Below are positions 54,112-63,819 of a stretch of DNA of 64,000 bases, piece by piece. The notes below the pieces were generated by a model. It worked only from the letters and a program-made list of their open reading frames with translations. It was not told the DNA's origin and made no database searches. A program made the position numbers and the translations under genes. How positions within the stretch are numbered: position 1 is the stretch's first letter; each line of letters begins with the position of its first letter. Source of the stretch: Lacibacter sediminis (GTDB taxonomy: Bacteria > Bacteroidota > Bacteroidia > Chitinophagales > Chitinophagaceae). The stretch is taken from contig NZ_CP060007.1 in NCBI RefSeq assembly GCF_014168535.1, positions 2,542,001-2,606,000 of the forward strand, in the 5' to 3' direction.

Positions 54112-54120
54112 ATTTAAAAG

Positions 54121-54152
54121 AATAGCCGGTTTTATAAAAGTAACCGGCTATT
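54121..54152. promoter_or_regulatory. Intra-operon hairpin between GH2 and the unknown secreted protein gene
   Basis: Perfect 11-bp stem AATAGCCGGTT / AACCGGCTATT with loop TTATAAAAGT. Read leftward it is followed by only a short CTTTT-type tract, so it could be a partial terminator or an mRNA stability element. Confidence 0.6.
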
Positions 54153-54185
54153 TCTAAATGATCTGTTACAAATTGAGCCGGAAAT

Positions 54186-57134
54186 TTATTTCACAGGCTC
54201 ATAAATTTCAACTTCGATTATACTTAACCTTCCTTTGCTGTTTGCATCGTTTCGTGTTACGCCATCATCCAGCTTTTTACCGGATACCTCAGTTGAAGTT
54301 TCGCCGGTTAAGTTAGCTGATTTTATCAATTCGATCTTCAGCTTCTTACCGGTCAATCGTTTGCACACAATAGTACAGTAGCCCAGACTTGTTGGGGTAT
54401 TGCCGCTGAATACTTCCTGCCCGTCAACAGAAATGCGTATCGGATAGCTGCGTGAGCGGAAATTATTCAGTTTTAGTGTAACCTCACTGATAGTTGCCGG
54501 TTGTTGCAGTTCGTATTCGATCCATGCAGTTGATAAATTGCCATCGTTATACCAATCAGTTAATTCGTTGTCATCAAAACTTGCAAAAGCGCTATCACTC
54601 TTTGATCCTGCAGTTGCTTTTACAATGGTTAATGCATTTCTTTTTTGCACAAACGATGGAGTAGAAGGAGTAGGGCCACGTTGCAGGTTGCCTTTTAAAC
54701 CGAATGATGGTAATTGTGTACTTAGTCCATTGTTCACCGGTACAACAGTTGAATGTAATTGTAGTGAGGCGGTTTTTAAACCATCAGCTGTTGCAATTAT
54801 TTTGATCTGCCCGGGTTTTGTTGTCGAACGGATAAGTACACGATTTACTCCGTTTTCAACAGGAAGCTCTTTTGAAAGAATAAAATTGTTTGGTCCTTGT
54901 GCCATACCACCTCTCCATTCTGCTTCGCCTTCCAGTTGAAAGTTGATCATGTTCATGGCAATGGGGCAACGTTGACCATTTGCATCAACAACTTCTACTT
55001 CAACTAATGCCAGATCATGACCATTCGCCTGTAAACCTTTTGGATGTGTGATGGGTGTTAAACGAAGTGCAACCGGTTTACTTGCTGTTGTTTTTTTTGT
55101 GCTGCAGAGTTGTTTGCCATTAACATCGTAGCCAACTGCTTTAATAGTTCCTTTTTGCCAACGCACTTGCTTAAACGTAAACTGAAAGCGATTGGTCTGC
55201 TCACCAAAGCCAAAGGATTTTCCATTGATAAACAATTCTACTTTATCAGCCGATGAGATCACAAAAAGATCCTTCACTGTTGTATCCGTGTAATTCCAAT
55301 GACCAATAATGTGGATGCCCGGTTTTTCTACATCAACCCAGCCGTCCCACATAATTTTATGAGCGTAAAAATTTTCTTTGATGATACGTAATGCATCTAC
55401 TTCACCACTTCTTCTGTAATTTTCTGCACCACGATGGTGCGTATTTGTTTCAGAGAAAACAATGTTCACACCGCCCGAACTCACACGCTTACCTGTGCCT
55501 GGACGCTCTTTCCAGAAATCGTACCAGCGAGCAATATTTTCCAACGCATGCGATTCCATGTTGCGGTTATAAATCTTTGCAGGTTCACCTTTATGCAAAG
55601 GCCCATCGCCATCTTTGTGATAGGGTGGTGAATAGTCATCCCAATACTTACGTAAACCTTCATCTCGAGAATACTCCATTGCCCACACAGGAATAGTTGC
55701 ACTTTTATTGACGTATAACATTTCACCACCATACTCAGCTGTTTTACTGTCGAGCATTTCCCTGCTGCCGATTGCACGACCGCCAAACGGATCATATGCA
55801 TCACGAATGGCTTTCATTTCGATCATGTGTTGCTCGCTGATGCTTTCATTGCCGCACTCATAAAAAATAATACTTGGATTATTGCGATTGTAAATGATCG
55901 CATCACGCATAACAGTTTTGCGTTGTTCCCAACGTGTACCCGTTACATCTCGTTCTGCATCACCTGCCGGCATTGCCTGCATTAATCCAACACGATCACA
56001 ACTTTCAACATCCTGTTTCCAGGGAGTGATGTGCATCCATCGTACGAGATTACCATTGCTCTCCACCATTAGTTTATTACTGTAATCGCTCAACCAAGCT
56101 GGTACACTCATACCAATAGCAGGCCATTCGTTTGATGTGCGTTGCGCATAACCGTGCACTTGTATCACACGGTCATTTAAATAGATCATGCCTTCTTTAA
56201 ATGCTGTTTTACGGAAACCTGTTTTTGTAACAACCACGTCAACCACTTTTCCATTGATGAGTAAACTTGTTTCTACATCATACAAATAACCATAACCCCA
56301 GCTCCAGAAATTAATATTGGATGCTACGGCTGATGAACTGATCGCTTTTGTTTCGTTTGGTTGAATGGTTACCGGAGCAGATGAAAATGTTTTCACAAAT
56401 AGTCCATTCATGTCTTTGACTTTAACAGCATACGATACTGTTTGCTCTTTGCCCGATTCATTCTTTACCTCTGATGATGCAACAATGGTTGCTTTCTTGT
56501 TTTTAATATCAAAGTCTTTGGCGTAAATGTAAGTTCCGGTAGTGCCAAGATTATTATACAGTGGCAACGTTTGATAAACGTTGCCGGTAATATGCAGGAA
56601 TACATTTTTACTAAGGCCGCCATAGTTCGCATTGAAGTTCTTGTCGATCCATTGATATTTTGTGTTAGTTGCTTTCTCACGGTATTCCCAACTGTTATCG
56701 GTTCGTACGGCAATTATATTGTCTTCGTTACCATACTTCAATAGGTTACTTATGTCGTAGCCAAAAGCAGTTACACCATTCTCATGCAAGCCAACATAGT
56801 TACCATTTACGTAAACAGCAGCAGCTTGTCGCACTCCTTCAAATTCAATAAATACTTTTTGTCCTTTTGCTGTTGCCGGCAATTTGAACTTTTTCCTGAA
56901 CCATGCAATGCCTGTTGAAAGATCAACGATATCGTTTTTAAACGCTTCATCTTCGTTCCAGGCATAGGGAAGTGTTACCTGTTTCCATTTTGAATCATCG
57001 TAAGACAGATTGATCGCTGATGAGTCATCGCCTTTATATACTTTCCATGCAGGGTTGAAATTATATTTCGTTCGTTGTGCAAATGAGTTTACACTGGCTG
57101 ATAAAAGAACAGCAAACAGCAGCAATCTTTTCAT
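54186..57134 (-). CDS. GH2 glycoside hydrolase (beta-galactosidase-like)
   Basis: A 982-residue exported enzyme (signal peptide ending NSFAQ). Its modules are an N-terminal sugar-binding beta-sandwich (about 30-185), an immunoglobulin-like domain (about 195-310), a GH2 TIM barrel (about 310-620), a DUF4982-like and Ig-like part (about 630-800), and a C-terminal carbohydrate-binding-like sandwich (about 850-980). The acid/base is Glu430 in IIFYECGNESISEQH. The nucleophile is probably Glu487 in VWAMEYSRDEG, with the Glu in IVFSETNTHHRG an alternative. GH2 includes beta-galactosidases, glucuronidases and others, so the substrate is not fixed. It follows GH105 by 10 bases. Confidence 0.93.
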   Translation of the reverse strand: MKRLLLFAVLLSASVNSFAQRTKYNFNPAWKVYKGDDSSAINLSYDDSKWKQVTLPYAWNEDEAFKNDIVDLSTGIAWFRKKFKLPATAKGQKVFIEFEGVRQAAAVYVNGNYVGLHENGVTAFGYDISNLLKYGNEDNIIAVRTDNSWEYREKATNTKYQWIDKNFNANYGGLSKNVFLHITGNVYQTLPLYNNLGTTGTYIYAKDFDIKNKKATIVASSEVKNESGKEQTVSYAVKVKDMNGLFVKTFSSAPVTIQPNETKAISSSAVASNINFWSWGYGYLYDVETSLLINGKVVDVVVTKTGFRKTAFKEGMIYLNDRVIQVHGYAQRTSNEWPAIGMSVPAWLSDYSNKLMVESNGNLVRWMHITPWKQDVESCDRVGLMQAMPAGDAERDVTGTRWEQRKTVMRDAIIYNRNNPSIIFYECGNESISEQHMIEMKAIRDAYDPFGGRAIGSREMLDSKTAEYGGEMLYVNKSATIPVWAMEYSRDEGLRKYWDDYSPPYHKDGDGPLHKGEPAKIYNRNMESHALENIARWYDFWKERPGTGKRVSSGGVNIVFSETNTHHRGAENYRRSGEVDALRIIKENFYAHKIMWDGWVDVEKPGIHIIGHWNYTDTTVKDLFVISSADKVELFINGKSFGFGEQTNRFQFTFKQVRWQKGTIKAVGYDVNGKQLCSTKKTTASKPVALRLTPITHPKGLQANGHDLALVEVEVVDANGQRCPIAMNMINFQLEGEAEWRGGMAQGPNNFILSKELPVENGVNRVLIRSTTKPGQIKIIATADGLKTASLQLHSTVVPVNNGLSTQLPSFGLKGNLQRGPTPSTPSFVQKRNALTIVKATAGSKSDSAFASFDDNELTDWYNDGNLSTAWIEYELQQPATISEVTLKLNNFRSRSYPIRISVDGQEVFSGNTPTSLGYCTIVCKRLTGKKLKIELIKSANLTGETSTEVSGKKLDDGVTRNDANSKGRLSIIEVEIYEPVK

Positions 57135-57144
57135 GTGGTATTTG

Positions 57145-58275
57145 TTATTTTAATTTGCTTATTTCTGTTCCCGCCAGCAGGAAACAGCCTAAGCCGTAAT
57201 CTTCAAAATCGGGTGTGCTTGTATACGAAACAGGTTGACCGTCTTTAGGTTCTTTACCTGTCCCTTGAACATAGCCCAATTTGCCATCAGGATGCACCGC
57301 TTCTTTGCACATTGCATTCCAGGCTTTTGTAATTGATGATTTGTATGTTTGTTTATCGAGGATGCCGTTGTTAATGCCCCATGCGAAACCATAGATGAAT
57401 AATGATGTGCCGGAAACTTCTTTACCACCAAAATTGTTTGGATCATTTAAACTTACATTCCAATAACCATCGGCACGTTGCAATGGCAGCAAGGCAGCAC
57501 ACATATCTTTAAAGTCCTGGAAGTATTCGTTGTAGTGGGGATCAGTTTTTGGCAAAGCCTCTAACGTTTTTGCTAAAGCGGCAACAACCCAGCCATTACC
57601 ACGGCTCCAATAACAATCATCACTGTTTGGTTCTTTATAAGGAGGAACAAAGTCTTTATCTCTCCACCAAAGTTTTTCTGCCTGGTTGTATAAACCCATG
57701 CCGCCATGTTTGTATTTCGTGAAGGCATACATTTCATACATGCGGCTGAAGTAGGTTGTATCGTTATACAGATTACCAAGTTTTACAAACACCGGCATTG
57801 CCATTTGCAATGCATCGATCCAGTTCCAGTCATCTACTTTTTTTGTCACCATCATTGAATCAATGGAAGCTTTTATATCTTTCACACGCTCAGGATGTTG
57901 TTTGTTATCGATAAGATACATGTCGATATAGGTTTGCCCACAACATTGGTTATCAGCATTACGGGTTTTAACTCCGCCACGTAAACCCCATTTATGTTTT
58001 TCGCCCCATTGCAATGCGTAATCGTAATAGGCTTTTTGTTTGTCGATACTGTACAAAGCTATCAACCCTTCATAATAAACCGCACGTGTCCAGATATTAC
58101 TCGGCCGCTCGATGTTGGTGAAAATTGATTTCCCTGCATCTGGCCATTTGTTCATGAAATATTGATTAGTAAGCCGGAGTGTCTTGAGGATCTTTTTCTT
58201 CGAAGGAATTTTTTGGGCCGATGTGGTTATAGTGAAAGCACAAAACAGCAGCAGATAACTGATTCTTTTTAGCAT
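57145..58275 (-). CDS. GH105 unsaturated rhamnogalacturonyl/glucuronyl hydrolase
   Basis: A 376-residue exported enzyme (signal peptide ending TSAQ) of the YteR/YesR-like family. It removes an unsaturated uronic acid from oligosaccharides released by lyases. The catalytic aspartate is probably Asp154 in WNWIDALQMAMP. Other landmarks are NIWTRAVYYEGLIAL, CCGQTYIDMYLID, CYWSRGNGWVVAALAKTLE, and FEDYGLGCFLLAGTE. It is the first gene of the leftward operon with GH2, the unknown protein and the sulfatase. The divergent SusC gene is 316 bases away, and the spacer carries paired operator-like repeats. Confidence 0.93.
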   Translation of the reverse strand: MLKRISYLLLFCAFTITTSAQKIPSKKKILKTLRLTNQYFMNKWPDAGKSIFTNIERPSNIWTRAVYYEGLIALYSIDKQKAYYDYALQWGEKHKWGLRGGVKTRNADNQCCGQTYIDMYLIDNKQHPERVKDIKASIDSMMVTKKVDDWNWIDALQMAMPVFVKLGNLYNDTTYFSRMYEMYAFTKYKHGGMGLYNQAEKLWWRDKDFVPPYKEPNSDDCYWSRGNGWVVAALAKTLEALPKTDPHYNEYFQDFKDMCAALLPLQRADGYWNVSLNDPNNFGGKEVSGTSLFIYGFAWGINNGILDKQTYKSSITKAWNAMCKEAVHPDGKLGYVQGTGKEPKDGQPVSYTSTPDFEDYGLGCFLLAGTEISKLK

Positions 58276-58330
58276 AGCAGCAATGTTAATTAATTAAGGT
58301 TCAATATTAGTTGATTATAAAATGCACAGC

Positions 58331-58346
58331 ATCCTGCTGCATCCTG
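58331..58346 (-). promoter_or_regulatory. Operator-like site A: CAGGAT direct repeat facing GH105
   Basis: On the minus strand CAGGAT-GCAG-CAGGAT, two hexamers ten bases apart. It lies 55 bases before the GH105 start codon. It is the mirror-image counterpart of site B. Confidence 0.6.
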
Positions 58347-58479
58347 AATTATAAATAAGTTGTTGGCTTTTCAAATTTCGATTCGGGCCGTACTGTAAAA
58401 TTATTCATGTACACTTTGGTATCCTTTTCCCAAAAAATATCGCATGAAATTTGTGACTATTTAAATCAACTGCTGAAAG

Positions 58480-58530
58480 TTTCGGGAACGATTGCGTAAA
58501 AAAACAAGCTGTTACAGGATGGTGCAGGAT
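58480..58530 (+). promoter_or_regulatory. Operator-like site B and conserved leader facing SusC 2
   Basis: On the plus strand TTTCGG (58480-58485), three bases, CGATTGCGTAAAA (58489-58501), 13 bases, then CAGGAT-GGTG-CAGGAT (58515-58530). It lies 61 bases before the SusC start. The same order of words recurs at 63770-63819. Confidence 0.6.
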
Positions 58531-58591
58531 AGGGTCGCTTAGGAATTCATATATTTTTATTTGTCTTTTAACCATAACAATTGCTGCTTAT

Positions 58592-61500
58592 ATGAAATTA
58601 AAAAATCAGGTACGCTCCTGCGTATTACTATTGCTGTCATTTCTATTTGTCACCACTTCTTTTTCACAAAACACATTTAAAGTTTCAGGTAAAGTAACCG
58701 ATGATGCAGGTAAAGCTGTTTCAGGAGCAAGTGTTTTAGTGAAAGGAACAACAATTGGTACTACAACAAATACCGATGGTGGTTTTGAACTAAATGCGCC
58801 TTCCGGAAAATCAGTCTTGGTTATTTCTTCGGTTGGTTTTGCCGATCAGGAAATTGCTATCAACGATCGCAGTTCCATTAATGTATCCTTAGTATCCGGT
58901 GCATCCAACCTTGAGGATGTTGTGGTGATCGGTTACGCATCTGTCAAGAAGAAGGATGTAACAGGCTCTGTTGCGGGCATCAACCAGAAAGAAATCAGAT
59001 CAAGGCCTGTTGACAATGCTCTAATGGCTATGCAGGGTAAAGTTGCCGGTGTTGATATCACCTCCAATGAAAGGCCGGGCCAGATCGGTAGTATTAATAT
59101 TCGTGGTGTACGTTCACTTACTGCGTCTAACACTCCACTTTTTGTGGTTGATGGAATTCCATTAACGACAGGTGGAATTGATTACATCAATCCAAATGAC
59201 ATCGAGTCAATTGATGTGTTGAAGGATGCATCAGCCACTGCTATTTTTGGATCAAGAGGTGCAAATGGTGTTGTAATTGTTACAACTAAGCAAGGTAAAG
59301 TGGGTAAAGTGCAAGTAAATCTTTACAACTCTGTTACTTTCGAAACTATCAGAGACTGGGCACCCATTATGTCTGCGTCTGAGTATATTGATTTTCGTCG
59401 TTGGGCAGTTTATTACAGCAACCCGGCAGTTCGTCCAAGAGGTGATGCACCAACAATTGCCAATGACCGGGATATTTTTCTTGCAACAGCAGATCCAACA
59501 GCCTGGAAAAATATTAGCAGAGGCTGGGCTTCCGGCACATGGGATGGCTCAAAAGTTGCCAACACAGACTGGACAGGCTTAGTATCGCAAACAGGTATTA
59601 CTACTGATAACACCATCAGCGTTAGTGGAGGTACAAAAAACATTAAGGCGTATGGTTCATTCGGGTATTTAAATAATAGAGGCACATCTCTCGGTCAAAA
59701 ATTTACAAGGTATTCAGCAAAAACCAGTGTGGATGTACAAGCTACCGACTGGTTTAATATGGGTGCCAGTATGAATGTTACTTATGGAATCCAGGAGTTT
59801 GGCCAGTCCAATCTCATCATTGGTTCATTTGTCGGTACTCCTGCTACCAGTATTTATGGTTCAGCCAGGGGGTTATTCAAATGGGCACAGCCTTACGATT
59901 CTGCCGGTAACAGGATCCTTTATCCCGGTGGTGATGTGGCTATAAAAACGGTAGTAGGTGAACAGAATTTTACACAAGATCAAAGATCAACGCTGCGTGC
60001 ATTCGGAAGTCTTCATGCACAATTGGATTTTGGAAAAATTCATCCGGTTTTAAAAGGGTTGAAATATCGCATGAACTTTGGCCCTGACTTTTCAAGCTAT
60101 ACGAATGGTGTTTATATTGACGGGCAGTCAGCAGCCAGCAGCGGTATTAACGGAGCATCATTACAGGAATCCAAAACATATTCATGGACATTGGATAACC
60201 TCGTTTACTACGATAAAGAAATTAAAAAACACAGTTTTGGTCTTACGTTGTTACAAAGTGCTACAAAGTTTCATGCTGATCCTGTAAATCGAATTACAGG
60301 TACAGGCATTCCGTTTGCCAGCCAAAAATGGAATGCGCTTCACAACGGTGTACTTCCTGCTACTAATTTAACAGTTGCGCAAACTTCTGATTTGATCGAG
60401 CGTCAGTTAGTAAGTTACATGGCCAGATTAAATTATGGATTTGATGATAAATATTTATTGACTGTATCTGTACGTTCAGATGGAGCTTCGCAGCTTGCAG
60501 ATGGAAATAAATTTGATCTGTTCCCAAGTGCTGCTGTGGCATGGAGAATCAACAGAGAAAACTTTATGCAGAATGCGGGATGGCTGAATGAATTGAAACT
60601 TCGTGTTGGTGTAGGTGTTACAGGTAACTCAGCAATTGATGCTTATAAAACAAAAGGAAGAACATCGCCCTTCTTTTATCCTATAGGTGGTGCTGTTAAT
60701 GCAGCGTCACTTCCTGTTGTAGAGTTTGCAAACAAAGATCTGCGTTGGGAAAAAACAACACAATACAATGTTGGTCTTGATTTCTCTATATTCAAAAGTA
60801 GAATTTCAGGTGTAATTGATGTTTATACTTCACAAACAAAAGATCTGTTAATGGCCCGTTTAATACCCAGTGTTACAGGCTATACTACAACATTTCAAAA
60901 TGTAGGAGAAACTGCAAACAAGGGTATTGATATTAACGTCAATACGATTAATGTAACCACTAAAAACTTTCAGTGGACAAGCAATATCAATGCTTCATGG
61001 CAAAAGGACAGAATAGTTACTCTCGCAAATGGTAAACAGGATGATATTAATAACAACTGGTTTATTGGTCAACCGAATGGAGTAATTTATGGTTTTGAAT
61101 CAAACGGTATGTGGCAATACGCCGATACAGCAACAATGCGCAAGTTTGGTCTCAATGGCAACACGTTTACACCGGGTCAGGTAAGGCCCATTGACCAAAA
61201 TGGTGATAACAAAATTGATGCAAACAACGACCGTACAATTATTGGTCACACAAGACCCCGTTGGATAGTAGGTATGACAAACAATTTCACTTATAAGAAC
61301 TTTGAATTGTCAATTTTTATTTACGGCCGCCTAAATTATTGGTTTAGTACAGGTGGTGAAGCTCAAACTGCACGTGGCAACCAGCGTCAGATCAGTTACT
61401 GGACAGAGAATAACCAAAACAGTGAATATCAAAAACCTTTTTATTCTGTAGGTTCGGGTGATAACTATTCAGCTTCATTAGGATATAAGAAAGCGTCGTT

Positions 61501-61699
61501 TTTGAAAATCAGGAACATTTCTGCTGCGTACAACGTTCCCGCAAAGCTCCTGACGAATATGCACATGTCAAGTCTTCGTGTGTATTTCCAGGCGGCTAAC
61601 CCTGGTATGCTGTTTTCGCAGATTAAGTTCATGGATATGGATGCAGTATCAATGTTCTCTAATCGTGGTTATACTTTTGGAGTTAACGTCGGATTTTAA
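58592..61699 (+). CDS. SusC/RagA-type TonB-linked outer-membrane transporter (locus 2)
   Basis: A 1035-residue importer. A signal peptide ends TTSFSQ (residue 26). The CarboxypepD_reg-like domain (about 28-105) shows FKVSGKVTDDAGKAVSGAS. The SusC linker DVVVIGYASVKKKDVTGSVA and plug signatures (FVVDGIPLTTGGIDYINPND, AIFGSRGANGVVIVTTKQGK) precede a barrel ending FGVNVGF. It is about as long as the locus 1 SusC but clearly a different subfamily, so probably imports a different glycan. SusD follows by 60 bases. Divergent from the GH105-GH2-sulfatase operon, with probable shared control. Confidence 0.96.
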   Translation: MKLKNQVRSCVLLLLSFLFVTTSFSQNTFKVSGKVTDDAGKAVSGASVLVKGTTIGTTTNTDGGFELNAPSGKSVLVISSVGFADQEIAINDRSSINVSLVSGASNLEDVVVIGYASVKKKDVTGSVAGINQKEIRSRPVDNALMAMQGKVAGVDITSNERPGQIGSINIRGVRSLTASNTPLFVVDGIPLTTGGIDYINPNDIESIDVLKDASATAIFGSRGANGVVIVTTKQGKVGKVQVNLYNSVTFETIRDWAPIMSASEYIDFRRWAVYYSNPAVRPRGDAPTIANDRDIFLATADPTAWKNISRGWASGTWDGSKVANTDWTGLVSQTGITTDNTISVSGGTKNIKAYGSFGYLNNRGTSLGQKFTRYSAKTSVDVQATDWFNMGASMNVTYGIQEFGQSNLIIGSFVGTPATSIYGSARGLFKWAQPYDSAGNRILYPGGDVAIKTVVGEQNFTQDQRSTLRAFGSLHAQLDFGKIHPVLKGLKYRMNFGPDFSSYTNGVYIDGQSAASSGINGASLQESKTYSWTLDNLVYYDKEIKKHSFGLTLLQSATKFHADPVNRITGTGIPFASQKWNALHNGVLPATNLTVAQTSDLIERQLVSYMARLNYGFDDKYLLTVSVRSDGASQLADGNKFDLFPSAAVAWRINRENFMQNAGWLNELKLRVGVGVTGNSAIDAYKTKGRTSPFFYPIGGAVNAASLPVVEFANKDLRWEKTTQYNVGLDFSIFKSRISGVIDVYTSQTKDLLMARLIPSVTGYTTTFQNVGETANKGIDINVNTINVTTKNFQWTSNINASWQKDRIVTLANGKQDDINNNWFIGQPNGVIYGFESNGMWQYADTATMRKFGLNGNTFTPGQVRPIDQNGDNKIDANNDRTIIGHTRPRWIVGMTNNFTYKNFELSIFIYGRLNYWFSTGGEAQTARGNQRQISYWTENNQNSEYQKPFYSVGSGDNYSASLGYKKASFLKIRNISAAYNVPAKLLTNMHMSSLRVYFQAANPGMLFSQIKFMDMDAVSMFSNRGYTFGVNVGF

Positions 61700-61759
61700 A
61701 TTGACTATTACTTGTTGGTAAATGTCTGTTACAACTATCAACAATAAAAAATATAAAAG

Positions 61760-63715
61760 ATGAAAAATAAAATACTTAAAATAAGTCTGGTTGCCACCCT
61801 GGCGGTAATGGTCGCCACTTCGTGTAAAAAAACATTTTTAGATGAGAATCTTCAAACCATAAGGGATCTGGAGTATTATAAAACAGATGCGGGTATCCAG
61901 CAATTGGTTAATGGCGCCTACCACCAGGTATTTGCTACACCTTTTAATGGTGAAATGGCTTTTTCCAACATGTGCTATGGTGTGGATGAGTTTCGTGTAG
62001 GTGGTGATCCTTCAAACGGTATGTACAATTCCTACGGCAATACGTTTGGTGCATTTATTACGCCGAATAATGGAAATACAGTAGCAGCAAATGCCCAGTG
62101 GGATAATTTATACATCGGTATTGGGCATGCCAATATGATCATTGAAAATGCAACTGCCAGTGCGTCCACTGCTGATGCGATCAAGAAAACTGCTTTGGGA
62201 GAAGGTTATTTTTTACGTGCCTATAATTATTTAAGGTTGGTTAGCCAGTATGGAGCTGTTCCGTTAAAAACTAAACCCAGTACAGCTGTTGAACTTGAAT
62301 TTACACGTGCCACTCCCAAGGAAGTATATGATTTGATTATTGCTGATTTTACACAAGCGTATAACCTCTTAGGTAATGGAGGTTCTCCTGCTAAAATAAC
62401 CAAAGATGCGGCAGCACATTTTCTGGCAAAAGCGTACCTGAGTCGCACAAGCGAAATCAACGATTCATGGAATTCTTCAACAAAAGCGGCTGACCTGGCT
62501 GCAATCGTTCCGCTATGCGATGCTGTAATTGCCAACCACTCATTAGCTCCCAATTTTGGTGACCTGTGGCGTTATACAGCTCCTAATGGTGCTAACGAAA
62601 ACCTCAGGGAAATCATTTTGTCCGCACAGTTTACATCAGACCTATCTGCAAGTGGCTCAAATACACAGCATTTATATTTTGTTTCCCGTTACGAAGATAT
62701 TACTCAAATGCAAAGGGATCTTAGTGGCGATCGTCCGTTCAGCCGCTTGGCACCCACCCATTTTATGTACCGGATCTATGACATGCAAAACGATTCAAGG
62801 TTTTGGAAATCATTCAGGACAAAGCACAAGGTTAATGCTGCTGCTCCAACAGCACCTTATGTGCAGGGTGATTTAGGAATTATGTATGTTATTAATCAAC
62901 CCGGAGATACCCGGTTTTCTGCAAACCTGTTAAATAATTCGGTGGTATATAGCGGAACCGGTAAAACGATACCCCATGTTTATATTGCGTACAGGAATGG
63001 GCAAACAAATGATATCGGATGGAATGATACCCGTAAGTTCCCCTCATTAAACAAGTACATGGATGGTTCACGCACAGCAGGCTTTAACGATGTAAGAGGG
63101 CTCCGTGATATTACACTTGCCCGTTCTGCTGAAACTTATTTAATTGCTGCAGAAGCAAAAATACGTGCAGCTAAATTAGGCACCGGATCTTATAGTGATG
63201 CCTTGGTTTACATTAACACTGTAAGAGCGAGGGCGCAATATGCCAATGGCGAAAGCCGTTCGGCTTATTATGATGGCGGAGCTGCACCAAGCAGCGCACC
63301 TCAATCGATTCCCCCTTCTTTTTTCCCTGAGAATTCTTATTACGAATCAAATAATATTCCTGTTACAACTGCTGCTTCAGCAAGTTTAGCTGTTACTAAC
63401 ATTGCAACATTACCGGCAAGTGATGAGTATATTATTAATCTGCTTGGCTATTCATCTACATACGACAGGATGTTATGCTTCTTGTTAAACGAAAGATCCA
63501 GAGAGCTTGCGGGTGAATATTTGCGCTGGCAGGATCTGTCACGCACCAAAACATTGATTGCCCGTGCCAAAGCATTTAATCCTGATGCTGCCCCCAACAT
63601 TCAAGACCGTCATTTATTGCGCCCAATACCGCAAACATTCCTTGATGGTATTCAGTTAAATGGTGTAGCATTAACCGGAGCACAAAAGCAGGCAATGCAA
63701 AACCCAGGTTATTAA
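61760..63715 (+). CDS. SusD/RagB-type surface glycan-binding lipoprotein (locus 2)
   Basis: A 651-residue surface lipoprotein, longer than the locus 1 SusD by about 70 residues. The lipobox is VMVATSC followed by KKTFLDEN. SusD signatures are present: GIGHANMIIENATASAST, GEGYFLRAYNYLRLVSQYGA and, near the end, LNERSRELAGEYLRWQDLSR. Inserted polar segments (about 510-560, including PQSIPPSFFPENSYYESNN) make up the extra length. It should form the lid of the preceding SusC. A strong terminator follows, so SusC-SusD is one transcript. Confidence 0.96.
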   Translation: MKNKILKISLVATLAVMVATSCKKTFLDENLQTIRDLEYYKTDAGIQQLVNGAYHQVFATPFNGEMAFSNMCYGVDEFRVGGDPSNGMYNSYGNTFGAFITPNNGNTVAANAQWDNLYIGIGHANMIIENATASASTADAIKKTALGEGYFLRAYNYLRLVSQYGAVPLKTKPSTAVELEFTRATPKEVYDLIIADFTQAYNLLGNGGSPAKITKDAAAHFLAKAYLSRTSEINDSWNSSTKAADLAAIVPLCDAVIANHSLAPNFGDLWRYTAPNGANENLREIILSAQFTSDLSASGSNTQHLYFVSRYEDITQMQRDLSGDRPFSRLAPTHFMYRIYDMQNDSRFWKSFRTKHKVNAAAPTAPYVQGDLGIMYVINQPGDTRFSANLLNNSVVYSGTGKTIPHVYIAYRNGQTNDIGWNDTRKFPSLNKYMDGSRTAGFNDVRGLRDITLARSAETYLIAAEAKIRAAKLGTGSYSDALVYINTVRARAQYANGESRSAYYDGGAAPSSAPQSIPPSFFPENSYYESNNIPVTTAASASLAVTNIATLPASDEYIINLLGYSSTYDRMLCFLLNERSRELAGEYLRWQDLSRTKTLIARAKAFNPDAAPNIQDRHLLRPIPQTFLDGIQLNGVALTGAQKQAMQNPGY

Positions 63716-63730
63716 TTAATTCTAATGTTA

Positions 63731-63760
63731 AAAAAAGCTGCTCCGTGAGCAGCTTTTTTT
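63731..63760 (+). terminator. Strong terminator of the locus 2 SusCD operon
   Basis: Perfect 13-bp stem AAAAAAGCTGCTC / GAGCAGCTTTTTT with loop CGT and further T residues, 15 bases past the SusD stop. Confidence 0.9.
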
Positions 63761-63769
63761 GTGCCCATT

Positions 63770-63819
63770 TTTCGGCATCGATTGCGTAAAAGCTACTCCT
63801 TTTCAGGATGGCACATGAC
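63770..63819 (+). promoter_or_regulatory. Third operator-like leader near the right edge
   Basis: TTTCGG (63770-63775), three bases, CGATTGCGTAAAA (63779-63791), 12 bases, CAGGAT (63804-63809), GGCA, then CATGAC. This repeats the order and spacing of site B, with the second hexamer degenerate. It suggests that another gene of the same regulon starts just outside the window. Confidence 0.5.
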
